From NCBI GenBank assembly GCA_910587155.1, contig CAJULA010000016.1, positions 25,024-89,023 of the forward strand: 64,000 nucleotides of DNA. The letters are read 5' to 3'. The notes below the pieces were generated by a model. It did not search any database. It was not told where the DNA came from and saw only the letters and a program-made list of their open reading frames with translations. Each line of letters begins with the position of its first letter. Position 1 is the first letter of the stretch. Below are positions 8,498 through 16,563 of the stretch, in pieces. Source of the DNA: an uncultured Lachnospiraceae bacterium (GTDB taxonomy: Bacteria; Bacillota; Clostridia; Lachnospirales; Lachnospiraceae). A program made the translations under genes and the position numbers.

Positions 8498-9380
8498 GGA
8501 AGAACAGGAAAGACGGATCAGAGAGGCGGAGGCTGTGATACAGAGTTATCTGCCGAAGGAGTGCGGATACCAGAGGACGGTGCTGCGTGCCATGAACTAT
8601 TCCGTGCTGGCGGGCGGCAAGCGCCTGCGGCCGATTCTGATGAAGGAGACTTACGAACTGTTTGGCGGCAGCGGCAGAGAGATTGAGCCGTTTATGGCAG
8701 CCATGGAAATGATACACACCTATTCCCTGGTACACGATGATCTGCCGGCGATGGACAATGATGAATACCGGCGGGGGAAAAAGACGACGCATGTTATGTA
8801 TGGAGAGGCGATGGCGATTCTGGCCGGAGACGGCCTGCTGAATCTGGCTTTTGAAACGGCGGCCCTGGCTTTTACGATGGGAGGCGATCCGGCGAGAATT
8901 GGGAAGGCGCTGTTGGTGTTCGCGAAGAAAGCGGGTGTTTTTGGTATGATCGGCGGTCAGTGTGCTGATATCGAAGCGGAAGATGCGGCCGGCGGGATCA
9001 CGGAAGATACCCTGTTATTTATTCATGAGCATAAGACGGCGGCACTGATCCAGAGCGCTATGATGACGGGTGCTATTCTCGCCGGGGCATCGGATGAGGA
9101 TGTGGCCAGAATCGAAAAGATCGGCTATGATATCGGGGTAGCCTTCCAGATTCAGGACGATATACTCGATGTGTCGGGAACCATGGAAGAACTGGGGAAG
9201 CCAATCGGCAGCGATGAAAAAAATAATAAGATAACATATGTCACATTAAAGGGGATACAGCAGGCCCGGGCGGATCAGAAGGCTCTGTCGGAGGAAGCGA
9301 TAGAACTGCTGGCTTCTTTTGATCGTCGTAATCCCCACCTGGAACAAATGATAGAGACTCTGGTTACGCGGAAAAAGTAA
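8487..9380 (+). CDS. ispA: Polyprenyl (farnesyl/geranyl) diphosphate synthase
   Basis: This trans-type prenyl synthase condenses isopentenyl diphosphate with allylic diphosphates, feeding quinone, undecaprenyl and other isoprenoid paths. Both Asp-rich Mg2+ motifs are present: DDLPAMD (about residue 80) and QDDILD (about 222), with GGKRLRP near residue 40. I prefer ATG 8487 (MNFKEEQ; GACGGTGGA upstream; 297 residues) to ATG 8469, which lacks a good ribosome site. It lies directly before dxs, so the operon holds both precursor supply and chain elongation. The exact product length cannot be read with certainty, but the short-chain type fits. Confidence 0.93.
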   Translation: MNFKEEQERRIREAEAVIQSYLPKECGYQRTVLRAMNYSVLAGGKRLRPILMKETYELFGGSGREIEPFMAAMEMIHTYSLVHDDLPAMDNDEYRRGKKTTHVMYGEAMAILAGDGLLNLAFETAALAFTMGGDPARIGKALLVFAKKAGVFGMIGGQCADIEAEDAAGGITEDTLLFIHEHKTAALIQSAMMTGAILAGASDEDVARIEKIGYDIGVAFQIQDDILDVSGTMEELGKPIGSDEKNNKITYVTLKGIQQARADQKALSEEAIELLASFDRRNPHLEQMIETLVTRKK

Positions 9381-9393
9381 AAGGAGTACGGAT

Positions 9394-11286
9394 ATGCTGC
9401 TGGAGAAGATAGGCAAAGAGAATGATATCAAAGAAATCGCAAAGGAAGACTATAAAGCGCTGGCGGAAGAGATCAGGCAGTTTCTGATCCGTAAGATCAG
9501 TGTCACCGGCGGGCATCTGGGATCCAACCTGGGAGCAGTGGAACTGACGATGGCTCTGCATCTGAGTCTGGATCTGCCGGACGATAAAATCATCTGGGAT
9601 GTGGGACATCAGGCCTATACACACAAGCTTCTTACCGGGCGGCGGGAAGGCTTTGAAACACTCAGGAAATATGGCGGTATGAGCGGCTTTCCCAAACGCA
9701 AGGAGAGTGACTGCGACTGTTTCGATACCGGACACAGTTCCACTTCTATTTCGGCGGGCCTTGGCCTGGTCAAAGCCAGAGATCTGGCGGGTGAGAGCCG
9801 TACGATCGTGTCTGTCATCGGAGATGGTTCCCTGACGGGCGGAATGGCTTATGAAGCGCTGAACAACGCGTCTCAGCTGCGGACTAATTTTATCATTATT
9901 CTCAACGACAACAATATGTCCATTTCCGAAAATGTGGGCGGCGTATCCAAGTATCTGAATAATATAAGGACGGCTACCGGCTATCTGGATCTGAAAGAAG
10001 GCATATACAATGCCCTGCAGAATATGCCGAGGGGGGAGCAGATTGTCCGTAATATCCGGCGCGCCAAAAGCAGTGTCAAGCATCTGGTGATCCCGGGCAT
10101 GTTCTTTGAAGACATGGGCATTACCTATTTGGGGCCGGTGGACGGGCATAATGTGGAAGCCATGATGAAGGTGCTGCGGGAGGCCAAGCGCTGTAAAAAT
10201 GCAGTGCTGATCCATGCCATTACCCAGAAGGGAAAGGGATTTGCGCCGGCAGAGCGCCATCCGGCCCGCTTCCATGGAGCGGAACCCTTCGATATTGACA
10301 CGGGCCTGCCTTCCAACCCCAAATCGGCCCCCAATTATACGGATGTATTTTCCACGGTTATGACCAAGCTGGGAGCCAGGGATGAGAAGGTGGTGGCCAT
10401 CACGGCGGCCATGCCGGACGGCACCGGACTGAAACGTTTCCGCAATCTGTATCCGGACCGTTTTTTTGACGTTGGCATTGCCGAGCAGCATGCCGTTACG
10501 TTTGCCGCCGGGCTGGCGGCGGGCGGGATGAAGCCGATTGTGGCGGTCTATTCCTCTTTTCTTCAGAGAGCCTACGATCAGATACTCCATGATGTCTGTA
10601 TCCAGAATCTTCCGGTGGTCTTTGCCATAGACAGAGCCGGCCTGGTGGGCAGCGATGGAGAGACACACCAGGGGATTTTTGATCTCTCTTATCTGTCCAG
10701 TATTCCGGGAATGCATATTATGGCGCCAAAAAATAAGTGGGAGCTTTCCGATATGCTCAAGTATGCGCTGACGCTGGGTGTTCCGGCAGCTATCCGTTAC
10801 CCCAGAGGCAGTGCGTTTGACGGCCTGCGGGAATTTCGCAGACCCATGGAATACGGAAAAAGTGAAATAGTATACGAAGAGGAAGATATCGTGCTGGTCG
10901 CGGTGGGCAGTATGGTGAGGACAGCGGTGGAAGTGCGCAGAAGGCTGAAGGAGACCGGATATGCCTGCAGCCTGGTCAATGCCCGTTTTGTCAAGCCCAT
11001 CGACGAAGAGATGATCCGGGAGATGGCAAAAAGTCATCGGCTGCTTGTTACGATGGAAGAGAATGTGGCCAGCGGCGGATTCGGAGAAAAGGTAAGAGAA
11101 TATCTCGACAGTCTTCCTGCGTCCTGTCGGCAGTGTGCCATTGCCATACCGGATGAATATGTGGAACACGGTAACGTAGCCATATTACACAAGGAAGTAG
11201 GGATCGACGCCGATTCGGTCTATAAAAGAGTCGTGACAGCCTATATTTCCGAAGGCGGTCGGCGGGAATCTGCGGAACTGGAATAA
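9394..11286 (+). CDS. dxs: 1-deoxy-D-xylulose-5-phosphate synthase
   Basis: Dxs makes 1-deoxyxylulose 5-phosphate from pyruvate and glyceraldehyde 3-phosphate with thiamine diphosphate, the first step of the MEP isoprenoid pathway. The 630-residue protein has GHLGSNLGAVELTMALH, the ThDP motif GDGSLTGGMAYEALNNAS, the ribosomal-type EQHAVTFAAGLA with the catalytic Glu, and the C-terminal transketolase domain VENASGGFGEKV-like (EENVASGGFGEKV). Full length for the family. An imperfect 22-base direct repeat spans its stop codon and the gap to tlyA. Confidence 0.97.
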   Translation: MLLEKIGKENDIKEIAKEDYKALAEEIRQFLIRKISVTGGHLGSNLGAVELTMALHLSLDLPDDKIIWDVGHQAYTHKLLTGRREGFETLRKYGGMSGFPKRKESDCDCFDTGHSSTSISAGLGLVKARDLAGESRTIVSVIGDGSLTGGMAYEALNNASQLRTNFIIILNDNNMSISENVGGVSKYLNNIRTATGYLDLKEGIYNALQNMPRGEQIVRNIRRAKSSVKHLVIPGMFFEDMGITYLGPVDGHNVEAMMKVLREAKRCKNAVLIHAITQKGKGFAPAERHPARFHGAEPFDIDTGLPSNPKSAPNYTDVFSTVMTKLGARDEKVVAITAAMPDGTGLKRFRNLYPDRFFDVGIAEQHAVTFAAGLAAGGMKPIVAVYSSFLQRAYDQILHDVCIQNLPVVFAIDRAGLVGSDGETHQGIFDLSYLSSIPGMHIMAPKNKWELSDMLKYALTLGVPAAIRYPRGSAFDGLREFRRPMEYGKSEIVYEEEDIVLVAVGSMVRTAVEVRRRLKETGYACSLVNARFVKPIDEEMIREMAKSHRLLVTMEENVASGGFGEKVREYLDSLPASCRQCAIAIPDEYVEHGNVAILHKEVGIDADSVYKRVVTAYISEGGRRESAELE

Positions 11287-11323
11287 AAACAGCAGATTCC
11301 CGGGAATTTACGGAACTGGAATA
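11264..11323 (+). repeat. Imperfect 22-base direct repeat and inverted repeat at the dxs/tlyA junction
   Basis: Bases 11264-11285 and 11302-11323 match at 20 of 22 positions and share the core CGGAACTGGAATA. The same interval holds an 11-bp inverted repeat, CGGGAATCTGC (11263-11273) with GCAGATTCCCG (11292-11302). It looks like a short tandem duplication (38-base unit) of the end of dxs. The resulting RNA hairpin spans the dxs stop. Confidence 0.7.
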
Positions 11324-11325
11324 TT

Positions 11326-12162
11326 ATGAAAGAAAGACTTGATATTCTTCTGGTGCGGCAGGGACTGGCCGCTTCCAGGGAAAAGGCAAAGGCTGTCATC
11401 ATGTCGGGCAGTGTGTTTGTCAACGGACAACGGGAAGATAAGGCCGGTTCGCTGTTTGCGGAAGAAAAATGTACCATAGAAGTCCGTGGCGGCGGACTGA
11501 AATATGTCAGCAGGGGCGGGTTGAAACTGGAAAAGGCGATTGCGGAATTTTCTCTTACTCTGCAGGACAAGATATGCATGGATATCGGTGCGTCCACAGG
11601 CGGGTTTACGGACTGCATGCTGCAAAACGGGGCCGGAAAAGTGTATGCCATAGATGTGGGGCATGGGCAGCTTGCCTGGAAACTGCGCTGTGATGAACGT
11701 GTGGTGTGTATGGAAAAGACCAATTTCCGTTATGTGACCACGGAGCAGATAGCGGATACCCCGGCTTTTGCATCGGTGGACGTCTCTTTTATTTCTCTGT
11801 CCAAAATACTTCCTCCTGCCGGAGCATTGCTGGCCGCCGACGGTGAGATGGTGTGCCTGATTAAGCCTCAGTTCGAAGCCGGAAGAGAGAAAGTAGGCAA
11901 AAAGGGAGTAGTCAGAGAACCGGCGGTACACAGAGAAGTGATAGAGCGTGTGTTTAGGCTTGCCGTGCATTGCGGATTTGCCCTTTGTCACCTCACGTTC
12001 TCGCCTGTGAAGGGACCGGAAGGCAATATCGAATATTTGCTTCATCTGAGAAAGGAGCCGCAGCAGGCTCTACGGGAAGAGACATTGTGGGAAGCCGGGG
12101 ATGCGGACAGAGCGTGGATTGCCGATGTGGTGTGTGCGGCACATGATGCGCTGGACCAGTGA
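11326..12162 (+). CDS. tlyA: TlyA family rRNA 2'-O-methyltransferase / S4-domain protein
   Basis: The 278-residue protein combines an N-terminal S4 RNA-binding domain (about 1-65; RLDILLVRQGLAASREKAKA) with an FtsJ-like methyltransferase domain. The AdoMet site is DIGASTGGFTDCMLQNGA (about 86-103), followed by YAIDVGHGQLAW, DVSFISL and LIKPQFEAGREKVGKKGVV. In mycobacteria TlyA methylates 16S and 23S rRNA; clostridial members are less studied. The ribosome site is weak (CTGGAA), so translation may depend on coupling to dxs. The stop overlaps the open frame before nadK. Confidence 0.93.
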   Translation: MKERLDILLVRQGLAASREKAKAVIMSGSVFVNGQREDKAGSLFAEEKCTIEVRGGGLKYVSRGGLKLEKAIAEFSLTLQDKICMDIGASTGGFTDCMLQNGAGKVYAIDVGHGQLAWKLRCDERVVCMEKTNFRYVTTEQIADTPAFASVDVSFISLSKILPPAGALLAADGEMVCLIKPQFEAGREKVGKKGVVREPAVHREVIERVFRLAVHCGFALCHLTFSPVKGPEGNIEYLLHLRKEPQQALREETLWEAGDADRAWIADVVCAAHDALDQ

Positions 12163-12179
12163 GAGAGGGGAAAAGGGGT

Positions 12180-13040
12180 ATGAGACAATTTTTTATCATA
12201 ACCAATCCGTATAAAGATCCGGAACTGGCCACTACGAATGAGATCACGGACTTTTTACGCAGCAGAGGCTGTGGCTGTCCGGTCAAGATCGCCCGTCAGA
12301 TACAGTCCGGGAGCCGGACATACACCGATGCGGCAGAGGTTCCCGCGGGGACGGAGTGTATTCTGGTGCTGGGCGGGGACGGCACATTGATTGAGGCGGC
12401 CAGGGATACGGTGGAGCTGGGAATCCCTTTGCTTGGCATCAATCTGGGCAGTCTGGGATTTCTGGCAGAAGTGGAGAAGGCAGGCGTCAAACATGCGCTT
12501 TCTCTCCTGATAGAGGATCATTTTCATACGGAAGAGAGGATGATGCTGGACGGACAGCTTTTCCGGGGGGAGACGTGTATGGACACTTCGTATGCTTTGA
12601 ATGACATTGTCATTACGAGAAGCGGATCTATGCAGATCATTCATTTCCATATTTATGTGAATGGGCAGTTTTTGAATGAATATAATGCGGACGGTGTGAT
12701 CCTCTCCACGCCCACAGGCTCCACAGGATATAATATGTCTGCAGGCGGGCCGATTGTAGAGCCGGGAGCGAAGCTGCTGGTCATTACTCCCATCTGCCCC
12801 CATACCCTGAATACGAGGAGTGTGGTGCTTTCCGGAGAGGATGAAGTGGTGGTGGAGATGGCAGCCTGGAAGAAGGATGTGCTGTTTCGGGCGGAAGTCA
12901 ATTTTGACGGCGGACATGCGGCCATGCTCAGGATGGGGGACCGGATCAGGGTGGCCAGGTCACAAAGGACAGTAAAGATTGTGAAGATCAGCCAGGTAAG
13001 TTTTCTGGAAGCATTACATAAAAAGATGAGTGAGAAATGA
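12180..13040 (+). CDS. nadK: NAD kinase
   Basis: NadK phosphorylates NAD to NADP. The start at ATG 12180 follows GGGGAAAAGGGG; GTG 12159 lies within tlyA and is less likely. The 286-residue protein shows the catalytic LGGDGTLIEA (about residues 55-64), LGINLGSLGFLAEVE, the NE/D region YALNDIVITRSGSM and the NAD-binding STPTGSTGYNMSAGGPI. The order tlyA-nadK-argR-recN is conserved in Firmicutes. Confidence 0.96.
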   Translation: MRQFFIITNPYKDPELATTNEITDFLRSRGCGCPVKIARQIQSGSRTYTDAAEVPAGTECILVLGGDGTLIEAARDTVELGIPLLGINLGSLGFLAEVEKAGVKHALSLLIEDHFHTEERMMLDGQLFRGETCMDTSYALNDIVITRSGSMQIIHFHIYVNGQFLNEYNADGVILSTPTGSTGYNMSAGGPIVEPGAKLLVITPICPHTLNTRSVVLSGEDEVVVEMAAWKKDVLFRAEVNFDGGHAAMLRMGDRIRVARSQRTVKIVKISQVSFLEALHKKMSEK

Positions 13041-13041
13041 C

Positions 13042-13497
13042 ATGAAGAAAGAAAGACGCAAGGAAATACTTCGCCTGATCCGCGAGCATGAAATAGGGAC
13101 ACAGGAGGAGCTGGCGCAGTATCTGAAAGAAGAAGGCTATGATGTGACGCAGGCCACAGTCTCCAGGGATATCAGGGAACTGAAGCTGTCCAAGATATCC
13201 TATGGCGGCAGGCAGCGTTATGTGCCCTTCCATCAGGAAGAAGCATTGATGGGGGATAAATATGGGCGGGTGCTCAAGGAAGGCTTTGCTTCCATGGGAA
13301 TGGCGGAAAACCTGCTGGTTGTCAAGACCGTATCAGGGATGGCGATGGCAGTGGCGGCCGCACTGGACGCCATGAAACTGGGCGGGATAGCCGGGACCAT
13401 AGCCGGAGATGATACGATTATGATGGCGGTGCGGACGCGGGAAGATACGGAAAGTGTCATGAGGAAGATCGAGGAAATTATAAAGAATGTTAAATAG
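13042..13497 (+). CDS. argR: Arginine repressor ArgR
   Basis: The 151-residue repressor (start ATG 13042, right after the nadK stop; GTG 13030 is an alternative) has a winged-helix N-terminal domain with IGTQEELAQYLKEEGYDVTQ and the recognition segment QATVSRDIRELKL (about 36-48). The C-terminal hexamerisation and arginine-binding domain contains GTIAGDDTIMMAVRT. Length matches ArgR/AhrC (about 150). No arginine genes lie nearby; its location before recN is a family synteny. Its end overlaps recN by 11 bases. Confidence 0.95.
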   Translation: MKKERRKEILRLIREHEIGTQEELAQYLKEEGYDVTQATVSRDIRELKLSKISYGGRQRYVPFHQEEALMGDKYGRVLKEGFASMGMAENLLVVKTVSGMAMAVAAALDAMKLGGIAGTIAGDDTIMMAVRTREDTESVMRKIEEIIKNVK

Positions 13498-15172
13498 TTT
13501 ACATGTAAAGAATCTTGCTTTGATAGAAGAGACAGAAGTACACTTCGAAAAGGGGCTGAATATCCTCACCGGGGAGACCGGCGCAGGCAAGTCGGTCATC
13601 ATCGGTTCCATCAACCTGGCTCTGGGCGCCAAGGCGGACCGGGATATGATACGCACCGGAAAAGAGTATGCCCTGATCGAGCTGATATTTACGCTGGATG
13701 ATGAGAAGCAGAGGGAGCGATGCCTGGAACTGGATGTAGAACCGGAGGATGATATGATCATCATATCCAGAAAGATTACTGCAGGGAAGAGCCTGTGCCG
13801 TGTAAACGGCGCGGCGGTGACAGCCAGACAGCTGAAGGAACTGGCGGAGGTGCTGATTGATGTCTATGGTCAGCATGAGCACCAGTCGCTGACCGCCAGA
13901 AAGAAACAACTGGAAATTCTTGACAGTTTTTGCGGTGAGTCCTTAAAGCGTATAAAAGAAAAGGCTTCCGGAGAATATAAGCGGTATATGGAGCTGAAGA
14001 AAGAATGGGAAGAGTCTGACTTAGACAGCGAAAGCCGGCAGAAAGAGTGTGCTCTGATCGAATTTGAATGCCATGAGATCGACGAGGCGCAGCCAAAGCC
14101 CGGCGAGGAGGAAGCGCTGGAGAGTGCGTATCGCAGGATGGCAAATGCCAGGAGGATTCTGGAAGGGGTCTCCCTTGCCCGACATCTGCTTGGCAGTATG
14201 GAGGAAGAGAGCGTTTCTGATCTGGCCGGCCGGGCACTGCGTGAGATGAAGGCTGTAGAAGGGTATGACAATGCGCTGGCCGGGTATACGGCCCGCCTTT
14301 CTGAGATTGAAGAACTGGCAGCGGATCTGTGCAGAGAGCTGGCAGACTATGAAGAAGGACTGGAATTTGAACCGGAAGCTTTTACGCAGGCGGAGAGTCG
14401 CCTTGATGTACTCAACCATCTCAAGTCCAGATATGGCGCCACTCTTTCGGATGTGCTGGCTTACCGGGAAGCGCAGGAAGCACGGCTGGAGAAACTGACT
14501 GACTATGACGCCTATCTGGAAACACTTTCCGCAGCGATGCAGGCAGCCAGGGAAAAGCTCCTGGCGTCGTGTGAAAAAATTTCCGCGATCCGGCAGAAAC
14601 AGGCGAAGGCGCTGGAAAAGAAGATGACACAGGCACTGCATGATCTGAATTTTATGGAAGTGAATTTTCAGATCCGGCTCAGCCAGGATCCGGACCGGGC
14701 GGGAGCGAAGGGGTATGATGAGGTGGAATTTCTGATCTCCACCAATCCGGGAGAGCCGGTGAAGCCTCTGGGAAGTATTGCCAGCGGCGGGGAACTGTCC
14801 CGTATCATGCTGGGGCTGAAAACGGTAATGGCGGAAAAAGATGCCATTGACACGCTGATTTTTGATGAGATTGATGCGGGGATCAGCGGCAGGACCGCAT
14901 GGCAGGTTTCCAGAAAGCTGGGGATATTGGGCAGAGAGCATCAGATCATCTGTATCACCCATCTGCCACAGATTGCAGCCATGGCAGATCTTCATTTTAA
15001 AATAGAAAAAAAGCAAAAAGGAAATCAGACCAGGACAGACATTTCCATTTTGGAAGAGGATGAGAGCATCAGGGAGCTGGCAAGACTGCTTGGCAGCGAT
15101 CTGCTGACAAAGGCGGCTCTTTCCAATGCCAGAGAAATGAAAGATTTGGCAAGAGATACAAAACAATACTAA
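13487..15172 (+). CDS. recN: DNA repair protein RecN
   Basis: RecN is an SMC-like ATPase acting early in double-strand break repair. The 561-residue protein begins MLNSLHVKNLALIEE, with Walker A GETGAGKSVIIGS (about 29-41), a QHEHQSL Q-loop, two long coiled-coil arms (about 150-350), the ABC signature SGGELSRIMLG (about 434) and Walker B LIFDEIDAGISG, then ITHLPQIAAMAD. It overlaps argR and is the last gene of the operon, followed by a strong terminator. Confidence 0.97.
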   Translation: MLNSLHVKNLALIEETEVHFEKGLNILTGETGAGKSVIIGSINLALGAKADRDMIRTGKEYALIELIFTLDDEKQRERCLELDVEPEDDMIIISRKITAGKSLCRVNGAAVTARQLKELAEVLIDVYGQHEHQSLTARKKQLEILDSFCGESLKRIKEKASGEYKRYMELKKEWEESDLDSESRQKECALIEFECHEIDEAQPKPGEEEALESAYRRMANARRILEGVSLARHLLGSMEEESVSDLAGRALREMKAVEGYDNALAGYTARLSEIEELAADLCRELADYEEGLEFEPEAFTQAESRLDVLNHLKSRYGATLSDVLAYREAQEARLEKLTDYDAYLETLSAAMQAAREKLLASCEKISAIRQKQAKALEKKMTQALHDLNFMEVNFQIRLSQDPDRAGAKGYDEVEFLISTNPGEPVKPLGSIASGGELSRIMLGLKTVMAEKDAIDTLIFDEIDAGISGRTAWQVSRKLGILGREHQIICITHLPQIAAMADLHFKIEKKQKGNQTRTDISILEEDESIRELARLLGSDLLTKAALSNAREMKDLARDTKQY

Positions 15173-15200
15173 AGTAAAATCCATATTTCCTCACATACTA

Positions 15201-15230
15201 AAAAAGCATCCCGACAGGAATGCTTTTTTC
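15201..15230 (+). terminator. Intrinsic terminator of the asp23-recN operon
   Basis: AAAAAGCAT (15201-15209) pairs with ATGCTTTTT (15220-15228) around CCCGACAGGA; C-G pairs extend it and a T-run closes it. It lies 28 bases after the recN stop. Confidence 0.88.
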
Positions 15231-15269
15231 TGTATATCCTATGGTTTAAGTATGAAAGGAAGTGATCAT

Positions 15270-16514
15270 ATGGAGAATAAGAAGAAATACCGACGGATTT
15301 TATATATATTGCTGGGAAATGCACTCTGTCTGCTCGCGTGCGCCACCTATCTTTCCATTTGGCAGCGGATACCTGACCGGATCAAGATCAGGGCGGGCGA
15401 ACGGGAAGAGATGAATTTTCATCTGCCGGCCTCGGGGAGACTCCATGCTTTCGGTGAGGAAGCGATTCCGGTGAGTCTCAGTCACCCGCTGATTTTTTAC
15501 GCCAATGAGAAAAACCGTTATGCGATGGATGTCAGACTGTTTGGGATTTTGCCGCTGAAACAGGTCAGTGTGCAGGTAATCGAAGGCGCCAGCGTCATTC
15601 CGGCCGGGATTCCGGTGGGAATTTATGTGAAGACGGAAGGGGTGCTTGTCGTGGGGACGGGGGAATTTACCGGCTATGACAATATCCGATATTCACCGGC
15701 ATCGTCCGTGCTCAAAAGCGGCGATTATATCCTGAAGATGAACGGCAGAGAAGTGACAGGGAAGAAGATGTTTATGAATACCCTGCAGGAAATGGGAGAC
15801 GGCGATCTGGTTCTCACTGTCAGGAGAGGGGATGGGATATTTGATGTGAGATGTGTTCCGGTGAGAGATCAGGCCGGCACCTATAAAATCGGTATCTGGA
15901 TCCGGGACAATGCCCAGGGGGTAGGGACACTCACTTATATTGACGGCAGCGGAGGCTTCGGGGCACTGGGACACGGTATCAATGATATGGATACAAGTAC
16001 ACTGATGACATTGAAAAAGGGAACCTTGTACCATGCGGATATCATCGGTGTCAAAAAGGGAGAACCCGGCAGTCCCGGTGAGATGACAGGGTTGATTGAC
16101 TATGGAGACGAGCATATACTTGGCAGCATAGAGAAAAATGAGGATAAGGGGATCTTCGGTGTCTGCGGAGAAAGCCTGGAAGATGAGGTGGATTTCGGGC
16201 CGGTGGAGATCGGACTGAAGCAGGATACCCGCATCGGGCCGGTGAAAATATTATGTGCCCCTGACGGGGCGGATGCCAGACTCTATGACGCCAGAATCAC
16301 GGATATCACTTATGACAGGGAACATATTAACAGAGAAATCGTTCTGCAGATCACGGATGAGGAACTGATCCGTAAGACCGGCGGCATCGTACAGGGTATG
16401 AGCGGTGCCCCCATTCTTCAGAACGGAAAAATGATCGGTGCCGTGACTCATGTATTCGTGCAGGATGCCACAAAAGGCTATGGGATATTTATAGAGGAGA
16501 TGATGGGAGAATAG
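15270..16514 (+). CDS. spoIVB: SpoIVB serine peptidase (sigma-K checkpoint)
   Basis: SpoIVB is made in the forespore, crosses its membrane and cleaves SpoIVFA, which releases pro-sigma-K processing in the mother cell. From ATG 15270 (AAAGGAAGTG upstream; ATG 15252 is the alternative) it has 414 residues: a membrane anchor (about 10-28), a PDZ domain (about 110-190; ILKMNGREV) and the S55 peptidase domain. H235 in LGHGIND, D363 in ITDEEL and S378 in GMSGAPI are at the positions expected for the catalytic triad. In Bacillus and Clostridia spoIVB normally sits between recN and spo0A; here a TPR protein gene is inserted before the Spo0A-type gene. Confidence 0.95.
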   Translation: MENKKKYRRILYILLGNALCLLACATYLSIWQRIPDRIKIRAGEREEMNFHLPASGRLHAFGEEAIPVSLSHPLIFYANEKNRYAMDVRLFGILPLKQVSVQVIEGASVIPAGIPVGIYVKTEGVLVVGTGEFTGYDNIRYSPASSVLKSGDYILKMNGREVTGKKMFMNTLQEMGDGDLVLTVRRGDGIFDVRCVPVRDQAGTYKIGIWIRDNAQGVGTLTYIDGSGGFGALGHGINDMDTSTLMTLKKGTLYHADIIGVKKGEPGSPGEMTGLIDYGDEHILGSIEKNEDKGIFGVCGESLEDEVDFGPVEIGLKQDTRIGPVKILCAPDGADARLYDARITDITYDREHINREIVLQITDEELIRKTGGIVQGMSGAPILQNGKMIGAVTHVFVQDATKGYGIFIEEMMGE

Positions 16515-16516
16515 AG

Positions 16517-16544
16517 GTGACATTTTCCGGAAAAATGATATAAT
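16517..16544 (+). promoter_or_regulatory. Probable sigma-A promoter of the TPR/DUF4037/DUF4125 gene
   Basis: GTGACA (16517-16522) and TATAAT (16539-16544) are 16 bases apart. The ribosome site AGAGGTG (16551-16557) follows directly, so the untranslated leader is very short. Confidence 0.6.
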
Positions 16545-16563
16545 AGGGGCAGAGGTGATAATT

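Noticed and set aside
9364..11169. 601-residue open frame antisense to dxs
   Set aside because: Shadow frame; dxs motifs on the + strand are unambiguous.
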